Source: Myxococcales bacterium
GTDB taxonomy: Bacteria > Myxococcota_A > Polyangia > Palsa-1104 > JAEUJZ01
Direction: 5' to 3'
NCBI GenBank assembly: GCA_016794505.1
Contig: JAEUJZ010000086.1
Span: 1-64,000 of the forward strand
Length of the DNA: 64,000 bases
This document shows positions 1 through 8,376 of this stretch, piece by piece (position 1 is the stretch's first letter; the number at the start of each line of letters is the position of its first letter). Below the pieces are notes generated by a model that was not told where the DNA came from, did not search any database, and saw only the letters and a program-made list of their open reading frames with translations. The translations under genes and the position numbers were made by a program.

Positions 1-18
1 CCGCAAGGAAAGGTGAGC

Positions 19-52
19 GCGAGAGGAAAACCTTTCGCGGTTTTCCTCTCGC
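19..52. terminator. GC/AT hairpin at left edge, terminator-like
   Basis: Bases 19-32 and 39-52 are a perfect 14-bp inverted repeat with a 6-base loop (33-38). No T-run follows the stem on the + strand. It may end a gene lying left of the window or be a structured leader of the next gene. The frame of the following toxin-like gene stays open through this hairpin to base 1, so it could also lie inside a longer coding region. Confidence 0.45.
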
Positions 53-152
53 ATCCCCCGGCGCTGTCAAGCGCCCCTCCGCGCGAGGCCGCGCCCTCCT
101 CCACAGCGCAAGACATCCTTCCCCCCTCGCCCCATACATCGACCCCCCCAAG

Positions 153-1100
153 TTGAGCAACCTCCCATTCCCATGGGGCCCGCACGTCCGCAACCCATGG
201 GCCGAAAAAAAAGCCGCCGAGCCAAAAGAAACCCCCGCCTGGATCTGGACCCTCCTCGGCGCCATCGATCCGATCCTGCGCGAGGACGGCTGCGTCTGGA
301 CCGATCCCACGCCACGCCAAGCTTCATACAAGTGGTTCTGCATCGGAACGCCCGATCCACAGAACCCAGGAATGATCCTTCTCGATAGCGGCGGCCGTCT
401 GCCCGTCGGCACGCACCTGTGGGAACACGGCACATCGCTGCGTATCAACGACGGAACGAAAGTCGCAGAAATTCCGCTCACCGCACGCTTGCACAAAGCC
501 GTCCTCGACTACGTCGACGGCTTGATGCGACATGAGCCGGATCCGAAGCTCTGTGAAGGGAAGCTCGATCCGATTCCGCAGGGCATTGATGCAGGCTGGG
601 CGTCGGTTGTTGCGAACGATGACTTCGGCGGGCGGGCCGCCGTGCTCGGGATGCAGATCTATCGCGAGATCTCGTGCAACCCGGAAGCGCAGTCGTCGAT
701 GCAGATCTTGTCGCTGCTCGGGAAGGTTGGTGGGCGCGGGCCGCTGCGCACCAAGCCGAGTATCGCAGAACATATCGATCCGCCGCTTAAGCCAGGGCAG
801 ATGCATCATGCGATCTCGCGGACGGTGCATGAAGCGCTGGACAAGCACCCGATATTGCATGGCCGCTACCAACCGCGAGACCCGCGCTGGGTGCTGCGGG
901 CACGGGACGGAGAGGCCCACCGCGGGTACCAGAACTGGCACCGAAAACTCGATAAAGAGATCGTCGACTGGCTCGAGCAAAGACCGGATGTGACACCCGA
1001 GAAATTTGAGGCATACCTGCACTCGCTGTATGAGCAGCCCGAGCTTCGGGAGCGCTTTCCCAACGGGTTCGACAAGATTCTGAGAGCAAACGAGAAATGA
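153..1100 (+). CDS. HH/WH-motif toxin-like protein (HNH/AHH-like C-terminal domain), possibly 5' partial
   Basis: A 315-residue protein from a TTG start. The last 100 residues carry H218-H219, H256 and W262-H263 in the pattern HHaIS...HP...RDPR...HRGYqnWH. I recognise this as the C-terminal domain of myxobacterial polymorphic toxins, probably a His-Me finger (HNH/AHH-like) nuclease; that assignment is family recall, not alignment. The first 200 residues are unrecognised, with no signal peptide or lipobox. Its stop overlaps the start of a double-CXXCG (SitI6-type) gene by four bases, the arrangement expected of a toxin with its immunity gene. The start is weak: the TTG has no clear ribosome binding site and the frame is open back to base 1, so the gene may be the tail of a longer effector. 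Confidence 0.62.
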   Translation: MSNLPFPWGPHVRNPWAEKKAAEPKETPAWIWTLLGAIDPILREDGCVWTDPTPRQASYKWFCIGTPDPQNPGMILLDSGGRLPVGTHLWEHGTSLRINDGTKVAEIPLTARLHKAVLDYVDGLMRHEPDPKLCEGKLDPIPQGIDAGWASVVANDDFGGRAAVLGMQIYREISCNPEAQSSMQILSLLGKVGGRGPLRTKPSIAEHIDPPLKPGQMHHAISRTVHEALDKHPILHGRYQPRDPRWVLRARDGEAHRGYQNWHRKLDKEIVDWLEQRPDVTPEKFEAYLHSLYEQPELRERFPNGFDKILRANEK

Positions 1101-1729
1101 AGGCCATCTATCTCCTAAAGCGGCGGGGTGCACCGATTGGCGATGCGACGATGGACTTCTTGCATGGTCGACCGTTCAACGTCGGTGAGGCGCCATACTG
1201 CCCAGCCTGCGGTCGTCCTATGGGAATGCTGTCCTGGGAGCCACCATTGCGCGCGGAGTTGGAGACCTGGGGCAAGCGCTTCGGTGACATGGCCTTTGGT
1301 CCCGGCGGCGACATCCTGATTAGCGAGCGCTTCAAAGATCTGTGGCTGAAGTCGGGATTGGTTGGTCTGGAAGGCTTCGAGCCGGTGGAGATCGTGAAGG
1401 TGGTGCGGCGTGGCAAGCGCTTCAAGGAGCCGCCTCCGGCGTATTTTCGGGTCGTGGCGCAGCGCTCGCAGGCGGCCTTTGACGTTGTCTCCTCGGGGGT
1501 GCAGTGGCTGGAGCCGCCGTCGCCACGCTGTGATGTGTGCCGCGTGGGCGGGAACGCCAAAGGCTGGGAGCGGATCGTGCTGGAGGAGGAGCCGAAGGAG
1601 AACATCTTCACGGTGCGGGGCTTGGGCGCGTGGGTGCTGGTCGACGAGCACTTCAAGCGGTTTGTCGAGGAGCATGGGTTGTCGAACTGCCCGCTCGTGC
1701 CGGCGGAGGAAGCGGCGCACTGGTTTTGA
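1097..1729 (+). CDS. SitI6-family double-CXXCG motif immunity protein
   Basis: A 210-residue cytosolic protein with no signal peptide. It shows the hallmark of the myxobacterial double-CXXCG paralogue family (TIGR02264, SitI6-type immunity): C35-P-A-C38-G near the N terminus and C145-D-V-C148 in the second half, likely a zinc site. In this copy the second motif is followed by R-V-G-G instead of a direct glycine. The family is known from Myxococcus as antidotes to SitA swarm-inhibition toxins. The ATG overlaps the stop of the upstream toxin-like gene (ATGA), so the two are translationally coupled and antidote synthesis follows the toxin. Function as the cognate antidote is inferred from family and position. 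Confidence 0.72.
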   Translation: MKAIYLLKRRGAPIGDATMDFLHGRPFNVGEAPYCPACGRPMGMLSWEPPLRAELETWGKRFGDMAFGPGGDILISERFKDLWLKSGLVGLEGFEPVEIVKVVRRGKRFKEPPPAYFRVVAQRSQAAFDVVSSGVQWLEPPSPRCDVCRVGGNAKGWERIVLEEEPKENIFTVRGLGAWVLVDEHFKRFVEEHGLSNCPLVPAEEAAHWF

Positions 1730-1785
1730 GGGGCGATGCGTGGGGCTGGTTCTTCTTGGGCGGGCAGTCTCCCGCAGCGGGGTCT

Positions 1786-3417
1786 CTAGATTCGATCCGC
1801 GTCGCGCAGCGCGGCATGCAGCGAGCGCAGGCACAGCGCGGCCGCGACCAGTAGGGAACAGACGATCGCGGTGGCCAGAACAGGATGGCTGCCCCAGTCG
1901 AGAATCCAAAAGTCGAGGCGCAGGCGACCGAAGTGCGAGGACACATCGATCGGGTGCGCAAACAGCGTGCGCCATGGGGCATCGGCCGAAAGGTTGGGAT
2001 CGCGGCGCAGCATGTGGCTGAGCAGCCATGGATAGCCACGCAGCGGCGCGAACTGCGGAATGAAATAGACGTGCGGCAGATAGTCGGGGGACCAGACAGG
2101 GCCGCCGAGTGCGTCACGCACGGTCTGCGCGATGCGCAGGAAGTGATCCCAGTACAGCGACGCGCCAAGAAGCTGGACGACAGCGCCCGCAAGCAGCAGC
2201 ACGCCCAGCGCTGCCCGTCGCAGCCAGAGGATCCCTTGCTGAAGAGCGGTGTCGAGCCAGGGCAGGCACAGAAGCAGGATGAGCGGCGTGAGCGGCACCA
2301 TCAGACGCGGCCCCCAGCAGAACGCGCCATGCCACAGAAAATACTTGGCGTTCAGCAACGTGACGACGGCGATCAGCGACAGCAGAAGCGCAGTCTGCAG
2401 CCGGCGCGAGACATCGCGATCGCAGATCGCGCTGCGCAGTCCAAGCAGCGCCAAAAGCAGCGGCGGCGAGTACAAAAAGATGCTCTGCCCCGACGACAGG
2501 GTGTAGCCATACAGCGAAGGCCAGAGCTGGCCAGAAAACAGGTCGCCCCAGTATCCCGTGCGGAACGGTGAGCCGGTCTTGATGTAGTTGTGAACAAGCA
2601 CGAGCGCGACAAACGGCAGAAACGCGAGCAGCGCGACAGACAGCCCAGCGACGACGCGCGACAGGGAAAGCGGCGGCATGCTGGCCGCTTCTTCCGCGGG
2701 CAGAGGCGAGCGCCGCGTGGCTCGCAGCAGCAGCCCCGCTACATACAGCGCGCACAGCGGCAGCACCGCGGCATAGACCAGCTTGGCATTGAGCACGATG
2801 CCTGCGGCGGCACCCAAGCTGGCCATGCCGACACGCGTCATGCGCTGCGGCTGGGCTTGCACGAGGGATCGCTCAAACAGCCACAGAAGCGCAAAGGTCT
2901 GCAGCGCTTCGGAATAGGGGCTTCTGGCATAGCAGAAGCAGATCGTCGACAGACCCAAGCCCAAGGTCAGAAGCACGGCGAGCCGCGGACGCGCGCCGCG
3001 CATGCGACAGAGCCGCAAGAACAGGCCACATGAAAGCGCCATGAGAAGCGCGGACGACACGTGACAGCACAGCGCATAAAGCGCTGGCTGCGGCTGCGCG
3101 GACCCAAGCGACAGCACGCGATACAGAAGCAAGCTGGGCAGGGATGCGAGCACGTTGCCCAGCGTTGCAAAGCCGTACTTCTTGCCGGCATAGACCGTGA
3201 AAAAATAGCTCGGTGCGTCGAGCTGCAGATCCAAGCTGCCGCGGTCGATCAGGGCCCGCGCCGTCTCAAACGTGATGCGGGCATCGCCCCACGGGGGCTC
3301 GCGGCTCATCAGCAGAAAGAACAGGCAGAACAGCAGAGCGGCGACACGCCGTGCCACGTTGGGAACCTCCACGCGTCTCGGCACGCTATCAGAATTTGCG
3401 GCAGCGAGGGGATGCAT
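1786..3417 (-). CDS. polytopic membrane protein, GT-C/PMT-type glycosyltransferase-like
   Basis: About 543 residues with some 10-12 hydrophobic segments. An acidic motif follows the first membrane segment (PPWGDARITFETARAL, G-D near residue 45). This layout, a first-loop Asp plus an A..L..RGSL helix, is typical of lipid-carrier-dependent GT-C glycosyltransferases such as the PMT/ArnT group. A W-G-P-R-L-M segment about two thirds along also fits. Substrate and acceptor cannot be told. The gene is transcribed alone and converges on the immunity gene with a 56-base gap. ATG at 3417 is preferred over GTG at 3420; neither has a clear ribosome binding site. Confidence 0.66.
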   Translation of the reverse strand: MHPLAAANSDSVPRRVEVPNVARRVAALLFCLFFLLMSREPPWGDARITFETARALIDRGSLDLQLDAPSYFFTVYAGKKYGFATLGNVLASLPSLLLYRVLSLGSAQPQPALYALCCHVSSALLMALSCGLFLRLCRMRGARPRLAVLLTLGLGLSTICFCYARSPYSEALQTFALLWLFERSLVQAQPQRMTRVGMASLGAAAGIVLNAKLVYAAVLPLCALYVAGLLLRATRRSPLPAEEAASMPPLSLSRVVAGLSVALLAFLPFVALVLVHNYIKTGSPFRTGYWGDLFSGQLWPSLYGYTLSSGQSIFLYSPPLLLALLGLRSAICDRDVSRRLQTALLLSLIAVVTLLNAKYFLWHGAFCWGPRLMVPLTPLILLLCLPWLDTALQQGILWLRRAALGVLLLAGAVVQLLGASLYWDHFLRIAQTVRDALGGPVWSPDYLPHVYFIPQFAPLRGYPWLLSHMLRRDPNLSADAPWRTLFAHPIDVSSHFGRLRLDFWILDWGSHPVLATAIVCSLLVAAALCLRSLHAALRDADRI

Positions 3418-3467
3418 CACGGAACACTGCGTCCGGCACGCGGGAGCCAGGGCGAGTGTGCGCTCGC

Positions 3468-4130
3468 TCAGTCGTGGTCGGAAAGCGGCGGCACGAGATC
3501 CAGCAGAGACAGAAGCTGATACGTCATGCGCGCCGTGGCGCCCCAGATGCGCCGCGTCGTGGCGATCGCCGGATCGGCATAGTGAAACTCATGCAAGGCA
3601 TAGCGGATCCCTTGCCAGCGCGTATGTCCGGCCAAGTGATAGCTCGACGAGAATGCGGGGATGGGAACACAAAAAAGCTCGGCGACCTCGCGCTGGCTGG
3701 GCTGAAACGAGATCGGCGCATGACGACCCAGACCCACGATGCCGACCACGGGCGTGATGCTAAAGCCGGCGGGCGTGGGTACGTCATCGAGCAGGCCGCA
3801 CAGCGTGACATCTTCGGGGGACAAGCCCACTTCTTCAAAGCTCTCGCGCAGCGCGGTGTCGGTGATCGAGGGGTCGTGCGCTTCGCGCTTGCCGCCGGGA
3901 AACGCAACCTGGCCCGAGTGGGTCGGCGCATCGGCGCGACGCACGATGTACAGCACCTCGGGCGGGGCATCGCCGTGCCACAGGATGGGAACCAGCACCG
4001 CGGATTCGCGCAGGCCCATGGCGGAAGCGGGCAGGCTCAAGCGCGTGCGTTCGTTCAAGCGCTGCGTCAGGGCCGAGGCCAGCGCGCCGCGACTTGCAAA
4101 GTGAGCATCGCTGGGACGAGACGTGCTCAT
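3468..4130 (-). CDS. Nudix hydrolase, CoA pyrophosphatase type
   Basis: 220 residues. The Nudix box spans residues 80-103 (GGKREAHD...ALRESFEEVGL) and carries one extra residue before the R-E pair, as in the CoA-specific branch. It is preceded by the V-R-R...SGQVAFPGG segment that resembles the NuCoA signature of YeaB/NudL proteins. Such enzymes cut CoA and its thioesters to 4'-phosphopantetheine products and 3',5'-ADP using Mg or Mn. The ATG overlaps the stop of the upstream lipoprotein gene (ATGA), which fixes the start; the longer frame back to 4274 is not used. Cytoplasmic. Confidence 0.85.
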   Translation of the reverse strand: MSTSRPSDAHFASRGALASALTQRLNERTRLSLPASAMGLRESAVLVPILWHGDAPPEVLYIVRRADAPTHSGQVAFPGGKREAHDPSITDTALRESFEEVGLSPEDVTLCGLLDDVPTPAGFSITPVVGIVGLGRHAPISFQPSQREVAELFCVPIPAFSSSYHLAGHTRWQGIRYALHEFHYADPAIATTRRIWGATARMTYQLLSLLDLVPPLSDHD

Positions 4131-5104
4131 GGCGGGCTGACCTCGGGGCGGTCCCGTGTCGGCGTTGGCGCGGGTGATGGGAGGGTCGGTGGCAGGCTGC
4201 AGGTGTCTGGCTCGACGGGGATTCCTTCCGGTGCATCCAACTGAAACAGCTTGGCATCGATCGCAACGTTCCACTCGCGCTCGCGCCAGCGCAGGCGCAC
4301 ATCGCTTTTGCGCGGCGGATCTTCCAAGTACGTCACGCTGGGCACACGCACACTGCCCGCCGTCGCATCGTCAACCTGGGGACCCGCGCTGTCGGCGCTG
4401 CCCGCGGCCTGGATACGCTGCCACGAAAAGTCTTCGTGACGAAGGCGCCAGAGGACGGTGCCCAGGGCGTTTTTGCCTTCGGCTTCGCGCAGGTCCCAGC
4501 TGCCGGGGCTTTGAATCGCCGCCACGCCAGATCCGGTGCTAGGGCTGGGCAGACGCGAAAAGCGCAGCACTTCGCTGATGCCGCGAGCGTTGCGCAGCGT
4601 CAGCACGTCGCGCCCGCCTTCGCGCGGATCCCAGGACACGTCGCTTTCGGTTGCGTCGGGCAGAAGCGGCGTGCCGCCCATCAGCACCTCGATCAGCTGA
4701 CTGGGATGCAAGGTCAGGCCCAAGATGCGCGACATGTTGCAGGGGTTTACTTGGCCGCGCAGAAAGCGGTTCTCGCGCACGTCCAAAAGATGGAATTCGT
4801 TGCCATCGGTGGCGACGGTGAGCAGCGGACCGGTCAGCGAGTTTTCGCCAGCCAAGCGCAGCTTCTGCGGGCGCTCGGCGAGCAGCGCGAGATCGATCTT
4901 TACGCGCTGGCCGCGATCCATGTAGTCGGCCTTGGCGTAGGCCCGCAGCGTCTGGATCTGCGCCCGGCTGCGCTGAAGCTGGGCCAGAAGCTCGGGCGCT
5001 GTCGGTGCGGGATACGGTCGCACGCTGACCGCGGCCGGCGGGCAGCCAGCGCAGAGCAGCAGCGACAGAAGCAGAGTCGATCGAGAGAAAGAGGAGACGT
5101 TCAC
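4127..5104 (-). CDS. LolB/DUF4292-like outer-membrane lipoprotein
   Basis: About 325 residues with a lipoprotein signal (LLLSLLLCAGC). Residues 40-180 follow the pattern of LolA/LolB-fold proteins: an early helix (LLAQLQRSRAQIQTL), then A-K-A-D-Y..G.R..I strands and P-Q-K-L-R-L. They fit DUF4292-type lipoproteins better than canonical LolB. The C terminus is Pro/Thr-rich. It probably binds lipid or assists lipoprotein or outer-membrane handling, by fold only. It overlaps the Nudix gene by four bases. GTG at 5104 gives the shortest signal n-region; GTG at 5122 is the alternative. A separate LolA-type gene lies at 30508-31371. Confidence 0.68.
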   Translation of the reverse strand: MNVSSFSRSTLLLSLLLCAGCPPAAVSVRPYPAPTAPELLAQLQRSRAQIQTLRAYAKADYMDRGQRVKIDLALLAERPQKLRLAGENSLTGPLLTVATDGNEFHLLDVRENRFLRGQVNPCNMSRILGLTLHPSQLIEVLMGGTPLLPDATESDVSWDPREGGRDVLTLRNARGISEVLRFSRLPSPSTGSGVAAIQSPGSWDLREAEGKNALGTVLWRLRHEDFSWQRIQAAGSADSAGPQVDDATAGSVRVPSVTYLEDPPRKSDVRLRWREREWNVAIDAKLFQLDAPEGIPVEPDTCSLPPTLPSPAPTPTRDRPEVSPP

Positions 5105-5200
5105 GCTGCGCCAATCTATCACAGTGTGGCTCGTCGGCGACGGCCATGGCAGCCGCCTGGGGATGGGAAGACATCGGACGCGGGCAAGCGCGCGAGCTCC

Positions 5201-7528
5201 TTACAGTTCCAAGCCCAGCGCAAAGCCCGGCCACAGCGTCAAGCTGGGCACGCGCTCGGCACTGCGGTACGTCACCCAGCCATAGCCCGGCCGCGTTGTG
5301 GGGGTTGGGTTGGCGAAGTCGTTCAGCGTCGACAGCGTCGGGCCGGCGAACAGCGCCAAGCGCGACAGGAAGCGGGCGAAAAACAGCACGCGCCACTGGC
5401 ACAGCAGGTTGGGTCGTTCCAAGCGATCGAAGCCGAACTGCACGCCATAGACCGACAGATCGCTTTCCAGCGAGAAGCGCTGGAACAGCGGCAGCGAGCC
5501 GCCAAAGCCCATGCCGTACATCCAGGCTTGGTGGTCTTCGCTGCTGCCAAATGGATGAACCGCGACGGAAAGCAGCGTGTACGTATAGCGAGCGCGCAGC
5601 CGCAGGCTGAGGTTGATGGCCGCATGGTCGCCCGTCCACACGTCGAGCCATGCTCCGCCGCGCTTTGAGATCGTCAAGAACCCGATCGCGGCATCGAGAT
5701 CATCGGCGATGTTGATGAGACCGATCTGCAGTCCCTGCATGCGACCGCGCGTGATGTTCAGCGCGCCAAGCTGCACGCCGGCCGCCTGATCGCTGACGTT
5801 GATCGCGCCAAGCTGCACACCGCGCAGGCGCTGGGCATAGTTCACGAAGCCGGTCTGCATGCCGGTCAAGCGACCGCGGGTGATGCTCACTAAACTAGAG
5901 AGCTGCGCGCCGCGGACGTCACCGCCCACGTACCCAACCCCCAAGCCCGCTTGCAGGCCCGACAGATCGGAAAAGGCCAGACTGACGGTGCTTAGCTGCG
6001 CTCCATACAGATCGCCGCGCGCCACGGCTGCAACGAACGATCCCTGCATGCCGATGAGAGATCCACCGGCATACGTGGCGATGAAGGAAGCCTGCATGCC
6101 CAGCGACTCTTCGAGCAGGCGCGACACGGCGACCGCGATGTCGACGCCGACCAAGCGCGGGGTCAGCCCAATGAAGAAGCTCAGCGATACATAGTTCAGC
6201 ACCGTGCGTCGCCGTTCGAGGGCGTTCATCGACAGCGAAGGCACGATGCCGAGGTTCACCGGCAGCACGCGATAGTTGGGGTCGCTGAGCACCGAGAGCA
6301 CCGATTCGCGCGAGGGCGCCGGAGCATCGGCATCGCCCCCGCGGCGCTGAGCGCCTTCGATCTGCACCGGCCGCAGATCGCTGGTGCGCAGAGCCACAGG
6401 GCCGCCGCGCACATCGACGCTGCCGCGCAGCACCTGCGAGCCATCGTCGACCGTCACGCGATAGACATCCGCTGGCACGCTCAGCTGCACCACGGGCGTC
6501 GTGCTCGGTCCGCTGGTCGCCGCCGCCGCACTGCTGCGATCTAGCTCGGCCACCAAGTGCCCGCGCGTGTCGCGCAGATACAGGCGCCCGCGGATCTCGG
6601 GGCCTAAGAGGATCTGCGCCGTGCTGCGCCGCAGCTCGGTCAGCACCAGATCCCCGACGCCAGCCAGCTGAATGTCATACGCCGCATGCTGCGCGCCGTA
6701 CAGCGTGGCTTCGGTACGGGCCAGCGTCTCTTCAAACGCGAAGCGATACGCTTCTTGCAGTGTGACCAGCCCGTTGCGATCGGCATCGGCGGCCCCGCGC
6801 AGACCCGTCGACAGATAGTGCGTAAAGAACGATCCGCGAACGCGCTCGGACTCTTGCGCTACCTCGGTGGCCGACGACGACGTCAGAAAGGCATGCCCGG
6901 ATAACGGCTGGCTGTCGGGTCCCAAGAACGGCGCTTCAGCTTTGCCGCCTTTGCGCAGCGCAAACGCTCCCGAGGCACATGAGTCCAAGATGGCGATCTT
7001 CACATCGGCACGAACACTGCTCAAAAGGGTGCGCAGCGCCGGGTACGGCAGGCGCTGATCGCCCAGCAGCAGGCCCGATTCATCCGAGTGGCCCGAGTAA
7101 TAAAACAGAAGCTGCGTTGGGCGCGGCGCGATGCCCTGTGCTCTGGCTTCGCGTTGGATGGCTTCGATGTCGGCATGAATGGCGCGCAGTGCCGCGTCGA
7201 TGCCGCTCGGCGTCGGATCGCGCAGGACACGGCTATCTCGCGAGGGCACACCGCCAAGTTCGCTGAACAACGTGTCCATGCGCTCGGCATCGCGGATGGC
7301 ATAGCGCAGCGTTGCGCGCCCGGCTCCTCCTTGGCTGGCTCCGACGAACAGGGCAAAGCGTCGCGCGTTTGCCGACAGGCCCAGCGTGGCCGTCTGGGCT
7401 GGCGTCGGCACCGGCATCGCGGGCGCTGCCGTCAGCGTCGGCGGTGATCCTGTGGGCTGCGCTTGCGACGGTGTGGCGCGCTGAAGCGCGCTCAGCAGAA
7501 CGAACAAGACGGCCAGCCAGGGGCGCAT
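5201..7528 (-). CDS. secreted caspase-family (C14) protein with C-terminal surface repeats
   Basis: 775 residues. A signal peptide (residues 1-23) is followed by a linker and a caspase-like domain from about residue 55. The catalytic dyad is visible: H147 in YYSGHSD and C184 in ILDSCASGAF. An EF-hand-like loop D-A-D-R-N-G..T-L-Q-E (248-259) sits at the end of this domain. Residues 477-620 hold about nine 13-17-residue repeats of the form G-[VLM]-Q-[LIA]-G...N-I, resembling the LA_2272 surface repeat described in Leptospira. The tail to 775 alternates hydrophobic and polar residues like an outer-membrane barrel. The ATG overlaps the stop of the ActD-like gene by one base. It probably acts in the periplasm or at the cell surface; its substrate is unknown. 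Confidence 0.8.
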   Translation of the reverse strand: MRPWLAVLFVLLSALQRATPSQAQPTGSPPTLTAAPAMPVPTPAQTATLGLSANARRFALFVGASQGGAGRATLRYAIRDAERMDTLFSELGGVPSRDSRVLRDPTPSGIDAALRAIHADIEAIQREARAQGIAPRPTQLLFYYSGHSDESGLLLGDQRLPYPALRTLLSSVRADVKIAILDSCASGAFALRKGGKAEAPFLGPDSQPLSGHAFLTSSSATEVAQESERVRGSFFTHYLSTGLRGAADADRNGLVTLQEAYRFAFEETLARTEATLYGAQHAAYDIQLAGVGDLVLTELRRSTAQILLGPEIRGRLYLRDTRGHLVAELDRSSAAAATSGPSTTPVVQLSVPADVYRVTVDDGSQVLRGSVDVRGGPVALRTSDLRPVQIEGAQRRGGDADAPAPSRESVLSVLSDPNYRVLPVNLGIVPSLSMNALERRRTVLNYVSLSFFIGLTPRLVGVDIAVAVSRLLEESLGMQASFIATYAGGSLIGMQGSFVAAVARGDLYGAQLSTVSLAFSDLSGLQAGLGVGYVGGDVRGAQLSSLVSITRGRLTGMQTGFVNYAQRLRGVQLGAINVSDQAAGVQLGALNITRGRMQGLQIGLINIADDLDAAIGFLTISKRGGAWLDVWTGDHAAINLSLRLRARYTYTLLSVAVHPFGSSEDHQAWMYGMGFGGSLPLFQRFSLESDLSVYGVQFGFDRLERPNLLCQWRVLFFARFLSRLALFAGPTLSTLNDFANPTPTTRPGYGWVTYRSAERVPSLTLWPGFALGLEL

Positions 7529-8376
7529 CAGCGCGCATCCTTGCGCACGATCAGCGATGTCTGCTCGACGAATGGGGGCAGATCCGGCACGCTGCCGGTC
7601 TGGGCGCGCGACGGGTCGGCCGCCAAGCGACGGGCCTTGTCCAAGACCTCGGTGACGCGCAGGCTGTCGCGGTGGGCTTCGTCGACCAGAAGCAGGAAAA
7701 AGCGCTCGAAGCCTGGCGCATCATCCAAGCGAAACGCCTGCGGCAGCCGCACTTCGCTGTGCTCGCTCTGCGGCGAAGAAGCCTGGGTCAGTTGCGTCGA
7801 GTCGCCTTCGCGCGCTGGGAAGTGCAGCGTGACGCCGCCGCGGCCATCGATCGAAAACAACACGCCATGGCGCGCCTTGCCGGGCACCAGGGCAAGCTGC
7901 AAAAGATCGCCGCTGCGCACGGTGGCACCGCTTTGCAGAGGCTCGATCTGCGTCGCGCCTTGTCGGTACGCGCGCACGCTGGATGTGGGCGCGGTGCCTT
8001 TTGCGACGATCGTGTCGCTCGGTCCGCTTCCTTGCGTCGGGTCCGTGCCGTGCTGCGATGCATCACGCGTCGTCCACACGATCAGCGACAGCACCGCCGC
8101 TGCGCTCGCGAACACCGGCAGCCACATCCGGATCGGGGCGCGGTCTTTTGCGCCGTGTTGCGCCCGCGCGTGTTCGGCGTCTCTTAGCCGGGCGGCGATC
8201 TGCTCGGCCTGCGGTGCCGCGGGATAGCGGGCCACGATCTGGGCATTGCTTTCGCGCAGCGCTTCAAGCTGTGCCGCTTGCTCAGAAGACAGAGGCTGCG
8301 GTGGCGCGGCTTCGCCGAGCGCGATCTTTTCAAGCTGCAGATCGCTCAGGCGGTTGGATCGGCTCTTCGGATCCAT
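7528..8376 (-). CDS. ActD-like / DUF4384-type single-pass membrane protein, putative anti-sigma partner
   Basis: 282 residues. The cytoplasmic N-terminal part (about 1-100) starts D-L-Q-L-E-K-I-A-L-G-E, the opening seen in myxobacterial proteins labelled ActD-like, and includes an A-R-Y-P segment. One membrane helix follows at about 105-122 (LPVFASAAAVLSLIVW). The outer part (about 150-260) resembles DUF4384, with a R-S-G-D-L-L-Q-L strand and a F-F-L-L-L-V-D segment. It is coupled by one-base overlaps both to the ECF sigma gene upstream and to the caspase gene downstream. Its topology (inside N terminus, outside sensor-like domain) and position suggest an anti-sigma or signal-relay role, which is inference. 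The family is usually next to caspases in myxobacteria. Confidence 0.66.
   Translation of the reverse strand: MDPKSRSNRLSDLQLEKIALGEAAPPQPLSSEQAAQLEALRESNAQIVARYPAAPQAEQIAARLRDAEHARAQHGAKDRAPIRMWLPVFASAAAVLSLIVWTTRDASQHGTDPTQGSGPSDTIVAKGTAPTSSVRAYRQGATQIEPLQSGATVRSGDLLQLALVPGKARHGVLFSIDGRGGVTLHFPAREGDSTQLTQASSPQSEHSEVRLPQAFRLDDAPGFERFFLLLVDEAHRDSLRVTEVLDKARRLAADPSRAQTGSVPDLPPFVEQTSLIVRKDAR

Noticed and set aside
4436..5668. + strand frame of 410 residues
   Set aside because: Gln/Arg/Ala-rich antisense of the lipoprotein and caspase genes, typical of GC-rich shadow frames.
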